Numbered from the stretch's first letter, positions 33,205 to 42,490 are shown. The stretch: 64,000 nt of DNA from Streptomyces sp. HUAS CB01 (GCF_030406905.1 NZ_CP129137.1:6293501-6357500), one strand, 5' to 3'. Notes: generated by a model not told the origin, from the letters alone. Translations and numbers: made by a program.

Positions 33205-34529
33205 CCGAAGTGCTCCTGCTGCTCGTGGCCCTGGCGCTCACGCTGGCCTGCGCCGTGTTCGTCGCGGCCGAGTTCTCCCTCACCACCGTCGAGCGCGGTG
33301 AGCTGGAGCGTGCGGCCCGGTCCGGCGACCGGGGCGCCGAGAGCGCCCTCAAGGCCGTGAAGCGCCTCACCCTCCAGCTGTCCGGTGCCCAGCTGGGCAT
33401 CACCGTGACCTCACTGGTGATCGGCATGCTCGCCGAGCCGTCCGTCTCGGCACTGCTGCGCGGCCCCCTCGAGGCGGCCGGACTGCCCCAGGGCGCCGTG
33501 CCGACCGTGTCGACGCTCCTCGGCGTCGCGATCTCGACCGTCGTCCTGATGGTGGTCGGCGAGCTCGTCCCCAAGAACTGGGCGATCTCGCGCCCGCTCG
33601 CCGTGGCCAGGGTCGTGGCCGGGCCGCAGCGCGGTTTCACCGCCGCCTTCGGACCGCTGATCCACCACCTGAACAACACGGCGAACCGGCTGGTGCGCCG
33701 CTTCGGGCTGGAGCCCGCCGAGGAGCTGGCGTCCGCCCGTACCCCCGAGGAACTGATCGCGCTCGTGCGGCACTCGGCACGCGAAGGCGCCATCGAGGCC
33801 GACTCGGCCGAGCTGTTCGTCCGCACCCTGCACCTGGGCGAGCTCACCGCGGAGAACGTCATGACGCCCCGCGTCGACGTCCGCGCCCTCGAAGTGCACG
33901 CCACGGCGGCCGACGCGGCGAACCTCACCCTCGCCACCGGTCTCTCCCGCTTCCCGGTCTACCGGGACAGCCTCGACGAGGTCATCGGCACCGTGCACAT
34001 CCGCGACGTCCTCGCCCTGGACGAGGACAAGCGTCCCCTGACGCCGATAGCCGACCTGGCGACCGCGCCCCTGCTGGTGCCGCACTCGCTGCCCGTGGAC
34101 AAGCTCCTCGGCCGGCTGCGCAGGGCCCGCACCATGGCCGTGATCATCGACGAGTACGGGGGCACCGCGGGTGTCGCCACCGTCGAGGACATCGTCGAGG
34201 AGGTCGTCGGCGAGGTCCGCGACGAGCACGACCCCCACGAGACGCCCGACCTGGCGCCCGCCGAGCCGGCGCTCGACGGCCGCCCGGTGTGGGACGCCGA
34301 CGGCAGCGTCCGCGTCGACCAGCTCCGGGAGATCGGCTTCGCGGCGCCCGACGGCCCCTACGAGACCCTGGCCGGACTGATCGCCGCCCGGCTGGAGCGC
34401 ATCCCGACCACCGCCGACCGTCTCGACGTCGACGGCTGGCAGCTGGCCGTGCTCCACACCGAGCACCACCGCGCCGACCGCGTCCGCGTCACCGCCCCCG
34501 CGGCCGAGAGCGTGGAGGAGACCCGATGA
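33201..34529 (+). CDS. CNNM/CorC-type membrane protein (HlyC/CorC family), full length
   Basis: A 442-residue transporter-like protein. Order: CNNM transmembrane domain (~1-150, with AAEFSLTTVERGELE, GAQLGITVTSLVIGMLAEP and VVGELVPKNWAISRP), a CBS pair (~200-335, with VMTPRVDVRAL and VIIDEYGGTAGVATVEDIVEEVVGE) and a C-terminal CorC_HlyC domain (~355-435). The family takes part in Mg2+/Co2+ efflux. GTG 33201 has GGGAGG upstream. Coupled by ATGA to a shorter paralogue. Confidence 0.9.
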   Translation: MTEVLLLLVALALTLACAVFVAAEFSLTTVERGELERAARSGDRGAESALKAVKRLTLQLSGAQLGITVTSLVIGMLAEPSVSALLRGPLEAAGLPQGAVPTVSTLLGVAISTVVLMVVGELVPKNWAISRPLAVARVVAGPQRGFTAAFGPLIHHLNNTANRLVRRFGLEPAEELASARTPEELIALVRHSAREGAIEADSAELFVRTLHLGELTAENVMTPRVDVRALEVHATAADAANLTLATGLSRFPVYRDSLDEVIGTVHIRDVLALDEDKRPLTPIADLATAPLLVPHSLPVDKLLGRLRRARTMAVIIDEYGGTAGVATVEDIVEEVVGEVRDEHDPHETPDLAPAEPALDGRPVWDADGSVRVDQLREIGFAAPDGPYETLAGLIAARLERIPTTADRLDVDGWQLAVLHTEHHRADRVRVTAPAAESVEETR

Positions 34530-35551
34530 CCACCCTGCAACTGCTGATCGGTGCGTTCACGCTCGTCACCAACGCCTTCTTCGTCGGCGCCGAGTTCGCC
34601 CTGATCTCCGTGCGCCGCAGCCAGATCGAGCCCGCCGCGGTCAAGGGCAACCGCCGTGCCCGGACCACCCTCTGGGGCATCGAGCACCTGTCCGCGATGA
34701 TGGCCACGGCCCAGCTCGGCATCACCGTGTCGTCGCTGGTGCTCGGCGCCGTCGCCGAACCGGCCATCGCCCATCTGCTGGAGCCTCCGTTCCACGCCAT
34801 CGGCGTGCCCGAGGCGCTGATCCACCCGATCGCGTTCGTCATCGCGCTGACCCTGGCGACGTATCTCCACATGCTCGTCGGCGAGATGGTCCCCAAGAAC
34901 ATCGCCCTCGCCGCCCCGGCGCCGACGGCGCTCCTCCTCGGCCCCCCGCTGGTGGCGCTGACCCGGGCGCTGCGGCCGGTGGTCTTCGGCATCAACGCCT
35001 TCGCCAACACCCTGCTCCGGCTCCTGCGGGTCGAGCCGAAGGACGAGGTGGCCTCGGTCTTCACCGACGACGAGCTGGCCCGTCTGGTCAAGGACTCCAG
35101 CGAGGCCGGGCTCCTCGAACCGGAGGACGGCGAGCGACTCCAGGACGCGCTGGAACTGGGCACCCGGCCGGTCGGCGAGGTGATGGTGCCGCTCAACAAG
35201 ATGCTCACCGTCGACGCCGGCATCACCCCCCAGGGCCTGGAACGGGCGTCCGTCGCCCACCGGTTCTCCCGCCTCCCGGTGGTCGCGGAGGGCGGCGCGA
35301 TCCTGGGCTACCTGCACATCAAGGACGCCCTGGGCGTCGCGGAGCGCACGAAGCCCTTCCCGCGCACAGCACTTCACCCGATCATCAAGGTGGCCATCGA
35401 CACCCCCCTCGACGACACCATGACCGCCATGCGGGGCGCCGGTACCCACCTCGCCGCGGTCACCGGCACCAAGGGCACGGTCATCGGCTTCGTCACCATG
35501 GAGGACGTGCTGGAGGAACTGGTGGGCCCGGCACCCGACGCGGTCGGCTGA
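34526..35551 (+). CDS. CNNM/CBS membrane protein lacking the CorC domain
   Basis: A 341-residue paralogue of the upstream protein: CNNM domain (AEFALISVRRSQIEPAAV; TAQLGITVSSLVLGAVAEP; LVGEMVPKNIALAAP) and a CBS pair (VMVPLNKMLTVD; VIGFVTMEDVLEELVG), ending right after the CBS domains. The long/short pair in one operon is common in actinobacteria and suggests a heteromeric complex, perhaps for Mg2+ or Co2+. The start is fixed by the ATGA overlap. Confidence 0.9.
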   Translation: MTTLQLLIGAFTLVTNAFFVGAEFALISVRRSQIEPAAVKGNRRARTTLWGIEHLSAMMATAQLGITVSSLVLGAVAEPAIAHLLEPPFHAIGVPEALIHPIAFVIALTLATYLHMLVGEMVPKNIALAAPAPTALLLGPPLVALTRALRPVVFGINAFANTLLRLLRVEPKDEVASVFTDDELARLVKDSSEAGLLEPEDGERLQDALELGTRPVGEVMVPLNKMLTVDAGITPQGLERASVAHRFSRLPVVAEGGAILGYLHIKDALGVAERTKPFPRTALHPIIKVAIDTPLDDTMTAMRGAGTHLAAVTGTKGTVIGFVTMEDVLEELVGPAPDAVG

Positions 35552-35554
35552 CCC

Positions 35555-35618
35555 GTCGCCCCGTCGCCCCGTCGCCCCGTCGCCCCGTCGCCCCGTCGCC
35601 CCGTCGCCCCGTCGCCCC
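35555..35618. repeat. Eight perfect tandem copies of GTCGCCCC
   Basis: An 8-bp unit repeated eight times without a mismatch, beginning three bases after the stop of the CNNM operon. Perfect identity suggests recent growth by slippage. It is non-coding. Confidence 0.95.
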
Positions 35619-35632
35619 GCCGACGCGCTGTC

Positions 35633-35711
35633 CCCGCGAACGCAACGACCGCGGGGCGCATCGGAGCCGCCGCACCGCCGTGAGGCGGGGCGGCGGTTTC
35701 GCGTTCGCGGG
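35633..35711. terminator. Nested hairpin after the CNNM operon
   Basis: Outer arms CCCGCGAACGC (35633-35643) and GCGTTCGCGGG (35701-35711) pair perfectly. Inside, a 13-base stem (35667-35679 with 35684-35696, one mismatch) closes on the loop GTGA and is followed by TTT. This is probably the operon terminator. Confidence 0.65.
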
Positions 35712-35822
35712 CACGAGATGCCGAGGGGCTGCGCCCGGACACGGGAGGAACGAGCCAGGACACGGGGACGGGGCACGCCCCGCGCGGACCGGAGGGCTCG
35801 GCGACAGTGCCCCGGTCTGCCG

Positions 35823-36326
35823 TCAGCGCGCGGCCGCCCCACGCCCGGCGGCACGGCCGAGGACGAGACGACCCACGGCCGCGACGGCCGTGGTACCGGT
35901 CACGACCCCCATGGCCGCGACGATCTGAACCGGCTGCTGCGCCCACGCAGCGGTCGCGCAGAGCACGGCCAGGAACGGCCCGAGGAGAAAGAGAACGCTG
36001 CTTCCGCCGGGTGCGAGGACGCGCACGGCCGTGTGGCGCACCAGCGGTACGGTGCCCGCGAGCAGGGCGCCGAGTGCGGCCAGGAGCAGCGGAGGGCGTG
36101 CCGAGGCGGCGATCAGCGCCGACACGCACAGCGTTGCAGCGAGCGCGTATCCGGCGCTCATCGCCCATCGGAAGGCGGGGGATGTGGCGACACCTCCCGG
36201 GGCGGGGCGCAGCCCGAGGACGATCCCGGACGTCCGAAGACCGCGGGCCAGATCGGCCACCAGGTCCTTGACGTCGCCCCCCGCCACGTCGAACGCGGTG
36301 ACGACCAGCGCGAGGGTTCCGTGCAA
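35823..36326 (-). CDS. Hypothetical four-helix membrane protein
   Basis: A 167-residue frame with four hydrophobic helices (about residues 55-75, 78-95, 108-128, 132-155) after a soluble N-terminal stretch (FDVAGGDVKDLVADLARGLR). I do not recognise the family. The only available start at full length is TTG 36326 without a good ribosome site; GTG 36286 would shorten it by about 14 residues. Codon use looks genuine. Confidence 0.5.
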   Translation of the reverse strand: MHGTLALVVTAFDVAGGDVKDLVADLARGLRTSGIVLGLRPAPGGVATSPAFRWAMSAGYALAATLCVSALIAASARPPLLLAALGALLAGTVPLVRHTAVRVLAPGGSSVLFLLGPFLAVLCATAAWAQQPVQIVAAMGVVTGTTAVAAVGRLVLGRAAGRGAAAR

Positions 36327-36583
36327 GGACGGGCAGAAGAAGGATCCGCACAGCTTCGCCCCGGCACGCCCGTGCTGCCGGCCGACGGTACCGCCGAGCC
36401 GATGCCTCCGGCAGCAGCTCCGGAACCATCGCCGTCCCTTCCGGCCGTTCGCTTCCTACCCCCGCCCACTGTGCCGCGTCCCCTCCGCGGCCCGATCCCG
36501 GGGCGGCAAGGACGTGGCGGAGGCCGACCGAGCCCGCAACAGGCGCGAACGGCGGGAGTGGGGCGAGAAGCGGCCGCTCCCCG

Positions 36584-37744
36584 CTACAGCCAGCCCCGCC
36601 GCTTGAAGATGAAGTACAGACTCGTGCACACCGCCGCCATCAGCAGAATCGCGAAGGGGTAGCCGTAGTTCCAGTTCAGCTCCGGCATCGCGTCGAAGTT
36701 CATGCCGTAGATCGTTCCCACCAGAGTGGGTGCAAAGAGAATGGCCGCCCACGCGGAGATCTTCTTGATCTCCTCGTTCTGCTCGAAGCCCGCCTCCGCC
36801 AGCGCCCGCATCTCCGCGTTCTGCTCCTGCGTCACCAGGGTCGCGTTGACCGTCAGGATGTCCGCCAGCGCCTGGCGGAACCCGTCCACGCGCTCGCTGA
36901 TGTGCGTGACGTGGTCGGCGACGTCGCGGAGGTAGCGCTGGAGCTCCTCGTCCGTGCCGTACTTGGCGAAGCCCGCCATCAGACCGTGCAGCATGCCGAC
37001 CAGCGGCCGGGTCGCACGCTGGAACTCGACCATCTCGCGGGAGAGTTCGTAGATGCGGCGGGACACCGCGGGATCGCCGCCGAACACCTCCGTCTCGATC
37101 TCGTCGATGTCGTTCTGCACACCGGCGACGACGGGCGCGTACCCGTCCACGACCGCGTCGAGGATCGCGTAGAGCACCGCCTCGGGGCCGAGGGCGAGCA
37201 GTTCGGGGTCCGCCTCCATGCGGCGGCGGACCGCCGAGAGGTCCGGCGCCGCCCCGTGGCGGACCGTGATCACGAAGTCCGGGCCCACGAAGACGTGCAG
37301 CTCGCCGAAGTCGACCTCCTCCAGGGCGTCGAGGTAGCGGGCGGCGCGCAGGACGACGAAGAGGGTCTCCCCGTACCGCTCCAGCTTGGGGCGCTGATGG
37401 GCCTCCATGGCGTCTTCGACGGCCAGTTCGTGCAGGTCGAACTCCTCCGCCAGCGCCCGCAGTTCCACCTCGGTCGGCCGGTGCAGGCCGATCCAGGCCA
37501 TGCCGTCCGGGTCCTCCCGCAGCAGCCGGAAGGTCTCGGCGAGCGACGACGGCGACGACACCCGGCGCCCGTCGCGGTAGAGAGCGGCCTGGACGACGCT
37601 GCGCCCTTCCTGCTCCTCGCGTGCCCACTCGGACGGCGCCGGCGCCGCGGGCTCGGGCGGCCTGGGCGGGGACGCGGTGGGGGGGACCCGGCGGCGCCAC
37701 GACTGCCGCTTCGAGGCCGGGGCGGAACGGGCTCGTCGGGGCAT
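36584..37744 (-). CDS. corA: CorA-family magnesium/cobalt channel
   Basis: A 386-residue CorA protein: a Pro/Arg-rich N-terminus (~45 residues), a large soluble alpha/beta funnel (~50-310), TM1, the signature YGMNF in the short loop (~350), then TM2 and the basic tail KRRGWL. It forms homopentamers for Mg2+ (and Co2+) passage in the membrane. ATG 37744 follows GGGAGGTGACCCAGG. It lies near the CNNM operon, which the family also links to divalent ions. Confidence 0.92.
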   Translation of the reverse strand: MPRRARSAPASKRQSWRRRVPPTASPPRPPEPAAPAPSEWAREEQEGRSVVQAALYRDGRRVSSPSSLAETFRLLREDPDGMAWIGLHRPTEVELRALAEEFDLHELAVEDAMEAHQRPKLERYGETLFVVLRAARYLDALEEVDFGELHVFVGPDFVITVRHGAAPDLSAVRRRMEADPELLALGPEAVLYAILDAVVDGYAPVVAGVQNDIDEIETEVFGGDPAVSRRIYELSREMVEFQRATRPLVGMLHGLMAGFAKYGTDEELQRYLRDVADHVTHISERVDGFRQALADILTVNATLVTQEQNAEMRALAEAGFEQNEEIKKISAWAAILFAPTLVGTIYGMNFDAMPELNWNYGYPFAILLMAAVCTSLYFIFKRRGWL

Positions 37745-38088
37745 CCTGGGTCACCTCCCGTGCGAGCGAGGCGAGCGCCGCGCTTCTGCGTACACGCCCC
37801 TCTACCCGCGTTCTCGCCGTGTACATGCGTTCCTGACCGGCACGGGCAGGATATCCGGGCTCGTCGGCGGCAGCATGGCGGGACCGCCGGTGGGCCCGCG
37901 CCGGGAGCGGCGGCCACCGCCCGCGGTCATGGCGGACCTGGCCGGGGCCGCCCGGAATCGACCCGTTCGTGGCCGGGCGCGGTTCCGTCCGAAACCGACC
38001 CGCCTCCGCCCGTGACCGACCCGCCCCGCCCGCAACCGGATCGTCATTGCGGACACAAGTCGACCGCAAGGCTGAGTAGCGTCCGGGT
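37745..38088. other. 344-bp divergent spacer
   Basis: Between corA and the winged-helix gene. A 20-bp imperfect tandem repeat (ACCGACCCGCC...CGCCCG, 37994-38035) and an inverted repeat TTGCGG-N11-CCGCAA (38047-38069), 20 bp before ATG 38089, are the only structures seen. Confidence 0.45.
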
Positions 38089-39252
38089 ATGGCCCCGAAG
38101 ACACCACCCGTGCTCGGCCCCCGAGCCCTCGGTCGCGCGACCCTCGCCCGTCAGCTGCTGCTGCGCCGCGACCCGGGGAACCGGATGACCGCCGAAGCGG
38201 CCGTCGAGCATCTGATCGGGCTCCAGGCGCAGAACGTCAGACCCCCGTACCATGCGCTCGCCGCCCGGCTGCACGGCTTCCGCCCGCAGGAGCTGTCGGG
38301 ACCCATGGAGTCCCGCGCGGTGGCGCGCATGGTCACGATGCGTTCCACCATCCACACCCACAGTGCGCACGACTGCCTCACCCTGCGGTCCTTCGCGCAG
38401 CCCGGCGGACCCGAGCGCGAACTGCGGATGTTCACGAAGCGACTCGACGGAATCGATCCGGACCGGCTCGCCGCCGTGGGCCGGGAACTGCTCGAGGAAC
38501 GGCCCCGGCCGGTCGGGGAACTCCGCGCGGCGCTGCTCGAACGGTGGCCGGACGCCGATCCGCTCGCGCTCACCACGGCCGTGCGCTGCATGCTGCCGCT
38601 GGTGCAGACGACGCCCCGGGGACTGTGGGGCAGGAGCGGACAGGTCACGCTCACCACCGCGGAGAAGTGGTTCGGCCGGCCCGTCGGTCCGGCTCCCGAG
38701 CCCGAGGCGGTCGTACGGCGCTATCTCGCCGCCTTCGGGCCGGCCTCGGTCAAGGACATGCAGGCCTGGTCCGGGCTGACGCGGCTCAAGGGGGCGTTCG
38801 AGCGACTGCGCCCCGAGCTCGTGACCTTCCAGGACGACAAGGGCGTCGAGCTCTTCGATCTCCCGGAAGCGCCCCGGCCCGACCCGGACACCCCCGCGCC
38901 GCCGCGTCTGCTCCCCGAGTTCGACAACCTCCTGCTCTCGCACGGGGACCGTTCGCGCTTCGTGCCGCACGCCTTCAAGGACCGTACGTGGAAGGGGAAC
39001 CAGGCCCACTGCGTCCTCCTGGTCGACGGTCGCGTGGCCGGGATCTGGAGGACCGAGGAGCGGAAGGGGAGCGGCGGACGGACGACGGTCCGTGGTGGGG
39101 AGGCGGGCGGTGCCGTGACGCTCACCGTGCAGGGCTTCGTCCGGCTCACGGCGGCGGAGCGCGTGGCCGTGACCGAGGAGGCGGAACGCCTGCTGAGGAT
39201 CGTCGCTCCGGGGGCCGACCACGACGTGCGTTTCGGGGAGTTCACGGACTGA
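38089..39252 (+). CDS. Winged-helix DNA-binding protein of the AlkZ/YcaQ glycosylase family
   Basis: A 387-residue protein of the HTH_42 family. After the start it reads GRATLARQLLLRR then AVEHLIGLQAQNVRPPYHAL. The Q-A-Q in GLQAQ corresponds to the catalytic QxQ motif of AlkZ-type DNA glycosylases, which unhook interstrand crosslinks and confer self-resistance to alkylating antibiotics in Streptomyces. Later segments (TMRSTIHTHSAHDCL; LPEFDNLLLSHGDRSRFVP) are typical. No antibiotic cluster is visible here, so a housekeeping repair role is as likely. ATG 38089 has no clear ribosome site. Confidence 0.82.
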   Translation: MAPKTPPVLGPRALGRATLARQLLLRRDPGNRMTAEAAVEHLIGLQAQNVRPPYHALAARLHGFRPQELSGPMESRAVARMVTMRSTIHTHSAHDCLTLRSFAQPGGPERELRMFTKRLDGIDPDRLAAVGRELLEERPRPVGELRAALLERWPDADPLALTTAVRCMLPLVQTTPRGLWGRSGQVTLTTAEKWFGRPVGPAPEPEAVVRRYLAAFGPASVKDMQAWSGLTRLKGAFERLRPELVTFQDDKGVELFDLPEAPRPDPDTPAPPRLLPEFDNLLLSHGDRSRFVPHAFKDRTWKGNQAHCVLLVDGRVAGIWRTEERKGSGGRTTVRGGEAGGAVTLTVQGFVRLTAAERVAVTEEAERLLRIVAPGADHDVRFGEFTD

Positions 39253-39439
39253 GGCGCGACACCGGAGCCGCCGGGGGAGGCCGCCGCTGCTCCCCTGTGG
39301 CGGCGGCGGGGGAGTGCGTGGGTCCGGGCCGGCGTGGAGGAACACTCTCCTGCGGAGGGGGGCGGGGGAAACCGCCCGGGCCGGCGCGTGGCGGGCGGCA
39401 CGCGGGCACGCCCCTGCGCGGGGGCACACGGAAACGCGC

Positions 39440-39475
39440 GTGGTCCCGGGCCGTTCGGGGCCGGCCCGGGACCAC
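39440..39475. terminator. Perfect 14-bp stem between convergent genes
   Basis: GTGGTCCCGGGCCG (39440-39453) pairs with CGGCCCGGGACCAC (39462-39475) around an 8-nt loop, 24 bp before the lysA stop. Probably serves both the winged-helix gene and lysA. Confidence 0.75.
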
Positions 39476-39498
39476 GACGACGTGGCGTGGCGCCGCCG

Positions 39499-40866
39499 TC
39501 AGAGCCCCACGTCCCGCCGCAGCAGGTCCTCGACGCTCTCACGCCGTACCAGGAGCCGCGAGCGGCCCTCACCTGCCACCGCCACCACCGGGGGACGCCC
39601 GGTCGCGTTGTAGCCGGACGCCATCGACACGTGGTACGCCCCGGACGCCGGTACCGCGAGGACGTCGCCCGGCCGTACGTCCCCGGGCAGCTCCGCCGCC
39701 TCCGCGAGCACGTCGCCCGCCTCGCAGTGCCGTCCGACGACGGTCGCCTCCCGCGTCGGGGCCTGCGTCGCCCGGCCGACGAGCCGCACCGCGTACCGGG
39801 CCCCGTACAGCGCGGGCCTCGGGTTGTCGCTCATGCCGCCGTCGACCGCGACGAAGACCCGCCCGGCGGACCGTTTCACCGACAGCACCCGGTAGAGGGC
39901 CACGCCCGCCGGTGCGACGATCGAGCGGCCGGGTTCGAGAGTCAGTCGCGGCACCGGTACGTCGAACTCGTGGCAGGCCCGCAGCAGTTCGCCGTCGATG
40001 CGGCGGGCGTAGGCGACCGGCGCGGGCGCCGGGTCGCCCGGCCGGTACGCCACCGCGAAACCGCCGCCCAGGTCCAGCTCGCGCAGGGCGATCCCGTACC
40101 GGTCGCGGATTCGGGCCAGGAACGCCACCAACCTGCGCACCGCCCTCGCGTACGGCTCGGGCGTGGTGATCTGCGAGCCCAAGTGGCAGTGGAGGCCCAC
40201 GAGTTCCAGGCGGGACTGACCGAGGATCCGGGAGACGGCGTCCTCCGCGTCGCCCTCCGCGATCGAAAGCCCGAACTTCTGGCCCTCGGCACCCGTCCGG
40301 ATCTTGCGGTGGCCGCCGGCGTCGATGCCCGGCAGCACCCGGATCATCACCTGCTGCGGTCCGGGCCCCTCCACCCGCGCCGCGAGGCCGGCGACCTCGC
40401 TCTCCGAGTCGATGACGATCCGGCCGACGCCGAGCCGCAGCGCGGTGCGCAGATCGTCCGGCGACTTGGCGTTGCCGTGCAGGACGATCCGTTCCGGCGG
40501 GAAGCCCCGGGCCGCGGCGAGTTCGAGCTCACCCGCCGAGCAGACGTCGAGCCCGAGCCCTTCCTCCTCGATCCAGTCGACGACGGCCCGGCACAGGAAC
40601 GCCTTCGCGGCGTAGACGATCTCGGCGTCGGGCAGCGCACGGCGCCAGGCACGCGCCCTGGCCCGGACTTCGTCCTCGTCGAGGACGTACGTGGGCGTCC
40701 CGTACCTCTCCGCGAGGCCGGCCAGGGACACCCCGGCCACCGTGACGTCACCACCGGGGGCGGGGAGGGCGGACCCGGGCCAGACGGACGGGGGCGCGGA
40801 CGCCGCGGCGGGGCCCGGCCCGCCGCCGGGCGGGGGTACGGCACGGTCGACGGGTACTGCGCTCAT
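39499..40866 (-). CDS. lysA: Diaminopimelate decarboxylase
   Basis: A 455-residue PLP enzyme making L-lysine from meso-diaminopimelate. Motifs in order: VYAAKAFLC with the PLP-binding Lys, HCHLGSQIT, GGGFAVAY (phosphate loop), EPGRSIVAPAG, VDGGMSDNPRPALYGA, GRHCEAGDVLAE with the active-site Cys, and ASGAYHVSMAS. A ~50-residue Pro/Ala/Gly-rich N-terminus precedes the barrel. ATG 40866 has GGAGGT upstream, inside the end of the previous gene two bases away. Streptomyces usually has another lysA elsewhere, so this may be a second copy. Confidence 0.92.
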   Translation of the reverse strand: MSAVPVDRAVPPPGGGPGPAAASAPPSVWPGSALPAPGGDVTVAGVSLAGLAERYGTPTYVLDEDEVRARARAWRRALPDAEIVYAAKAFLCRAVVDWIEEEGLGLDVCSAGELELAAARGFPPERIVLHGNAKSPDDLRTALRLGVGRIVIDSESEVAGLAARVEGPGPQQVMIRVLPGIDAGGHRKIRTGAEGQKFGLSIAEGDAEDAVSRILGQSRLELVGLHCHLGSQITTPEPYARAVRRLVAFLARIRDRYGIALRELDLGGGFAVAYRPGDPAPAPVAYARRIDGELLRACHEFDVPVPRLTLEPGRSIVAPAGVALYRVLSVKRSAGRVFVAVDGGMSDNPRPALYGARYAVRLVGRATQAPTREATVVGRHCEAGDVLAEAAELPGDVRPGDVLAVPASGAYHVSMASGYNATGRPPVVAVAGEGRSRLLVRRESVEDLLRRDVGL

Positions 40867-40868
40867 CG

Positions 40869-41333
40869 TCACACCTCCGGGGTTCGGCCGAGGAGCGTGC
40901 CGACGGCCGAGCCGGCGGGCCGCACGACGGGTGCGGCGCCGGTCACCCGCAACGCCCCGGCGGCGTCCGGGTCCCAGGGCCGGGCGACGCGTGCGCATGC
41001 GGCCGGGCCGTGCGCGGCCGGGGCCGTCGGCCGCGACGCGGGAACCGGGGCCGGGGCGGTGAGCTGCGGGTCAACGGTCACCGTGGTCACGCCCAGCGGC
41101 TCCGAGAGCGCCCGCAGCGCCGGCTCCGCGAGCCTGATCCACGTCTGCTGCGCACCGAGGACGCCGGTCAGGCGCCGTTCGCTGGTGAAACCCACGGCGG
41201 TGCGCACGCCGAGCGGCGTGCGCATGTAGCACAACTGGCGTCCCCCGGCAGAGCCGAGCCGAACGGGTACGAACAGCGGCCCTGCCGGCCGGGGTTCGTC
41301 GGGGTCCGCGTCCTCGACGACGAGATGGTCCAT
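40869..41333 (-). CDS. SAV_915-family protein
   Basis: A 154-residue protein of unknown function with FVPVRLGSAGGRQLCYMRTP, LGVRTAVGFTSERRLTGVLG and WIRLAEPALRALSEPLGV, the pattern of the streptomycete SAV_915 family. ATG 41333 has GGAGG five bases upstream. Its stop is two bases before lysA and its end contains the lysA ribosome site, so both are co-translated. The second half is Pro/Ala-rich. Confidence 0.75.
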   Translation of the reverse strand: MDHLVVEDADPDEPRPAGPLFVPVRLGSAGGRQLCYMRTPLGVRTAVGFTSERRLTGVLGAQQTWIRLAEPALRALSEPLGVTTVTVDPQLTAPAPVPASRPTAPAAHGPAACARVARPWDPDAAGALRVTGAAPVVRPAGSAVGTLLGRTPEV

Positions 41334-41788
41334 GGTGCCCTCCGGGGCGGAGTTCCGTTCGCCGTCCGTGTGCGGCGGCGCCTCGAAACAGTGCCCCGGA
41401 ACCGGGCCCGGGCGGCGTACGGCGGTGGATTCCTGACGCGGCGCTGATCCGCGGGAGCCGTTCCCTGACGTACCCCTGACGGACCCGACCCGACCCGGGC
41501 CGGGCCGGACCTGGGCCGGACACATGCCTGTGCTCGCGCCGCAGCCGCGTGCCCGGGCCGCTCCCGGGAACTCCCGCCCGGCTCGCGACGCCCGGTGCGC
41601 GCACCCGCCGCGTCGTCGCAGCCATCCCGGCGCGTCCGGTACGAGGACGGTCCTCCGCCGTGCGGTTGCACGCGCTCGGGCGCCGCGAGCCTGCCCTTCG
41701 GGAGGTCGCCGCCGGTCCCCGAACCCGCCTCAGCGGAGCGAGCGCGGAGAGCCGCCTCCGGCGGAGCCGGAGCGCGCGGGGACGCCCG
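41334..41788. other. 455-bp spacer upstream of the SAV_915-lysA operon
   Basis: The longest gap in this part of the window. Frames here are long only because of base composition. A tandem-like stretch of CGGGCC/CGGACC near 41480-41520 and CTCCGGCGGAG near 41750 were the only structures noticed. Confidence 0.4.
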
Positions 41789-42490
41789 TCAGTCCGAGCG
41801 GCCGGTCGCCGCCACTGTCACCCCGAGCCCGATCATGGCGACGCCGCCGGCGCCGCCGACCAGCGACAGCCGGCGCTCCGAACGGGCGAACCAGTTGCGG
41901 GCCGCCGCCGCGCCGAGCCCCCACAGAGTGTCGGTGACCAGCCCGATCGTGATCGGGACCAGCCCGAGCACCAGCATCTGCGCCGTCACCCCGCCCTGCG
42001 AGTGGTCCACGAACTGGGGGAGCACGGCGGCGAAGAAGACGATGCCCTTGGGATTCGTGACCCCGACGACCGCGCCGTCCACCAGCGTCCGGAGATCACC
42101 ACGCGCCCTGCCGGCCGGCGCATGTCCCTGCCCCGCCCCATCGGAGCCCTCCGCCGGTCCGCCGTCTTCCGCTCCGGCCGCGATCGCCGAGGCCCGCAGC
42201 TCCCCGCGGTGCCGGAAGGCCTGCACGCCGAGATGGACGAGATAGGCCGCGCCGGCGAACTTCACCACCAGGAACACCGTCGCCGACGTCTCGACCAGCG
42301 AGCCGATCCCCAGCGCGACCGCCACGACGAGGACGTACGACCCGACGACGTTGCCCAGCGCCGTCGCCACGGCGGTACGGCGCCCGTGCGCCAGCGCGCG
42401 TCCGATCACGAACAGCACGCTCGGCCCGGGGATCACGATCACCAGCAGCGACATGGCCGCGAAGGCGAGCATCCTGTCCACCGACACCAT
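41789..42490 (-). CDS. LysE/RhtB-family amino-acid exporter
   Basis: A 233-residue membrane protein with six helices. The start (MLAFAAMSLLVIVIPGPSVLFVIGRALAHGRRTAVATALGN as one region, residues ~7-47) is the family signature, and GVTNPKGIVFFAAVLPQFV marks the middle helix. A polar loop of ~35 residues (AGAEDGGPAEGSDGAGQGHA) is longer than usual. ATG 42490 follows GAGAGGGG. The substrate is unknown; lysA nearby makes lysine a possible but unproven choice. Confidence 0.85.
   Translation of the reverse strand: MVSVDRMLAFAAMSLLVIVIPGPSVLFVIGRALAHGRRTAVATALGNVVGSYVLVVAVALGIGSLVETSATVFLVVKFAGAAYLVHLGVQAFRHRGELRASAIAAGAEDGGPAEGSDGAGQGHAPAGRARGDLRTLVDGAVVGVTNPKGIVFFAAVLPQFVDHSQGGVTAQMLVLGLVPITIGLVTDTLWGLGAAAARNWFARSERRLSLVGGAGGVAMIGLGVTVAATGRSD

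Noticed and set aside
35555..35618. CRISPR-like array
   Set aside because: It is an 8-bp head-to-tail repeat with no spacers and no cas genes nearby.
41334..41788. Gene on the plus strand opposite the LysE gene extending into this spacer
   Set aside because: The long plus-strand frame has composition typical of antisense shadows, and the LysE signature on the minus strand is strong.
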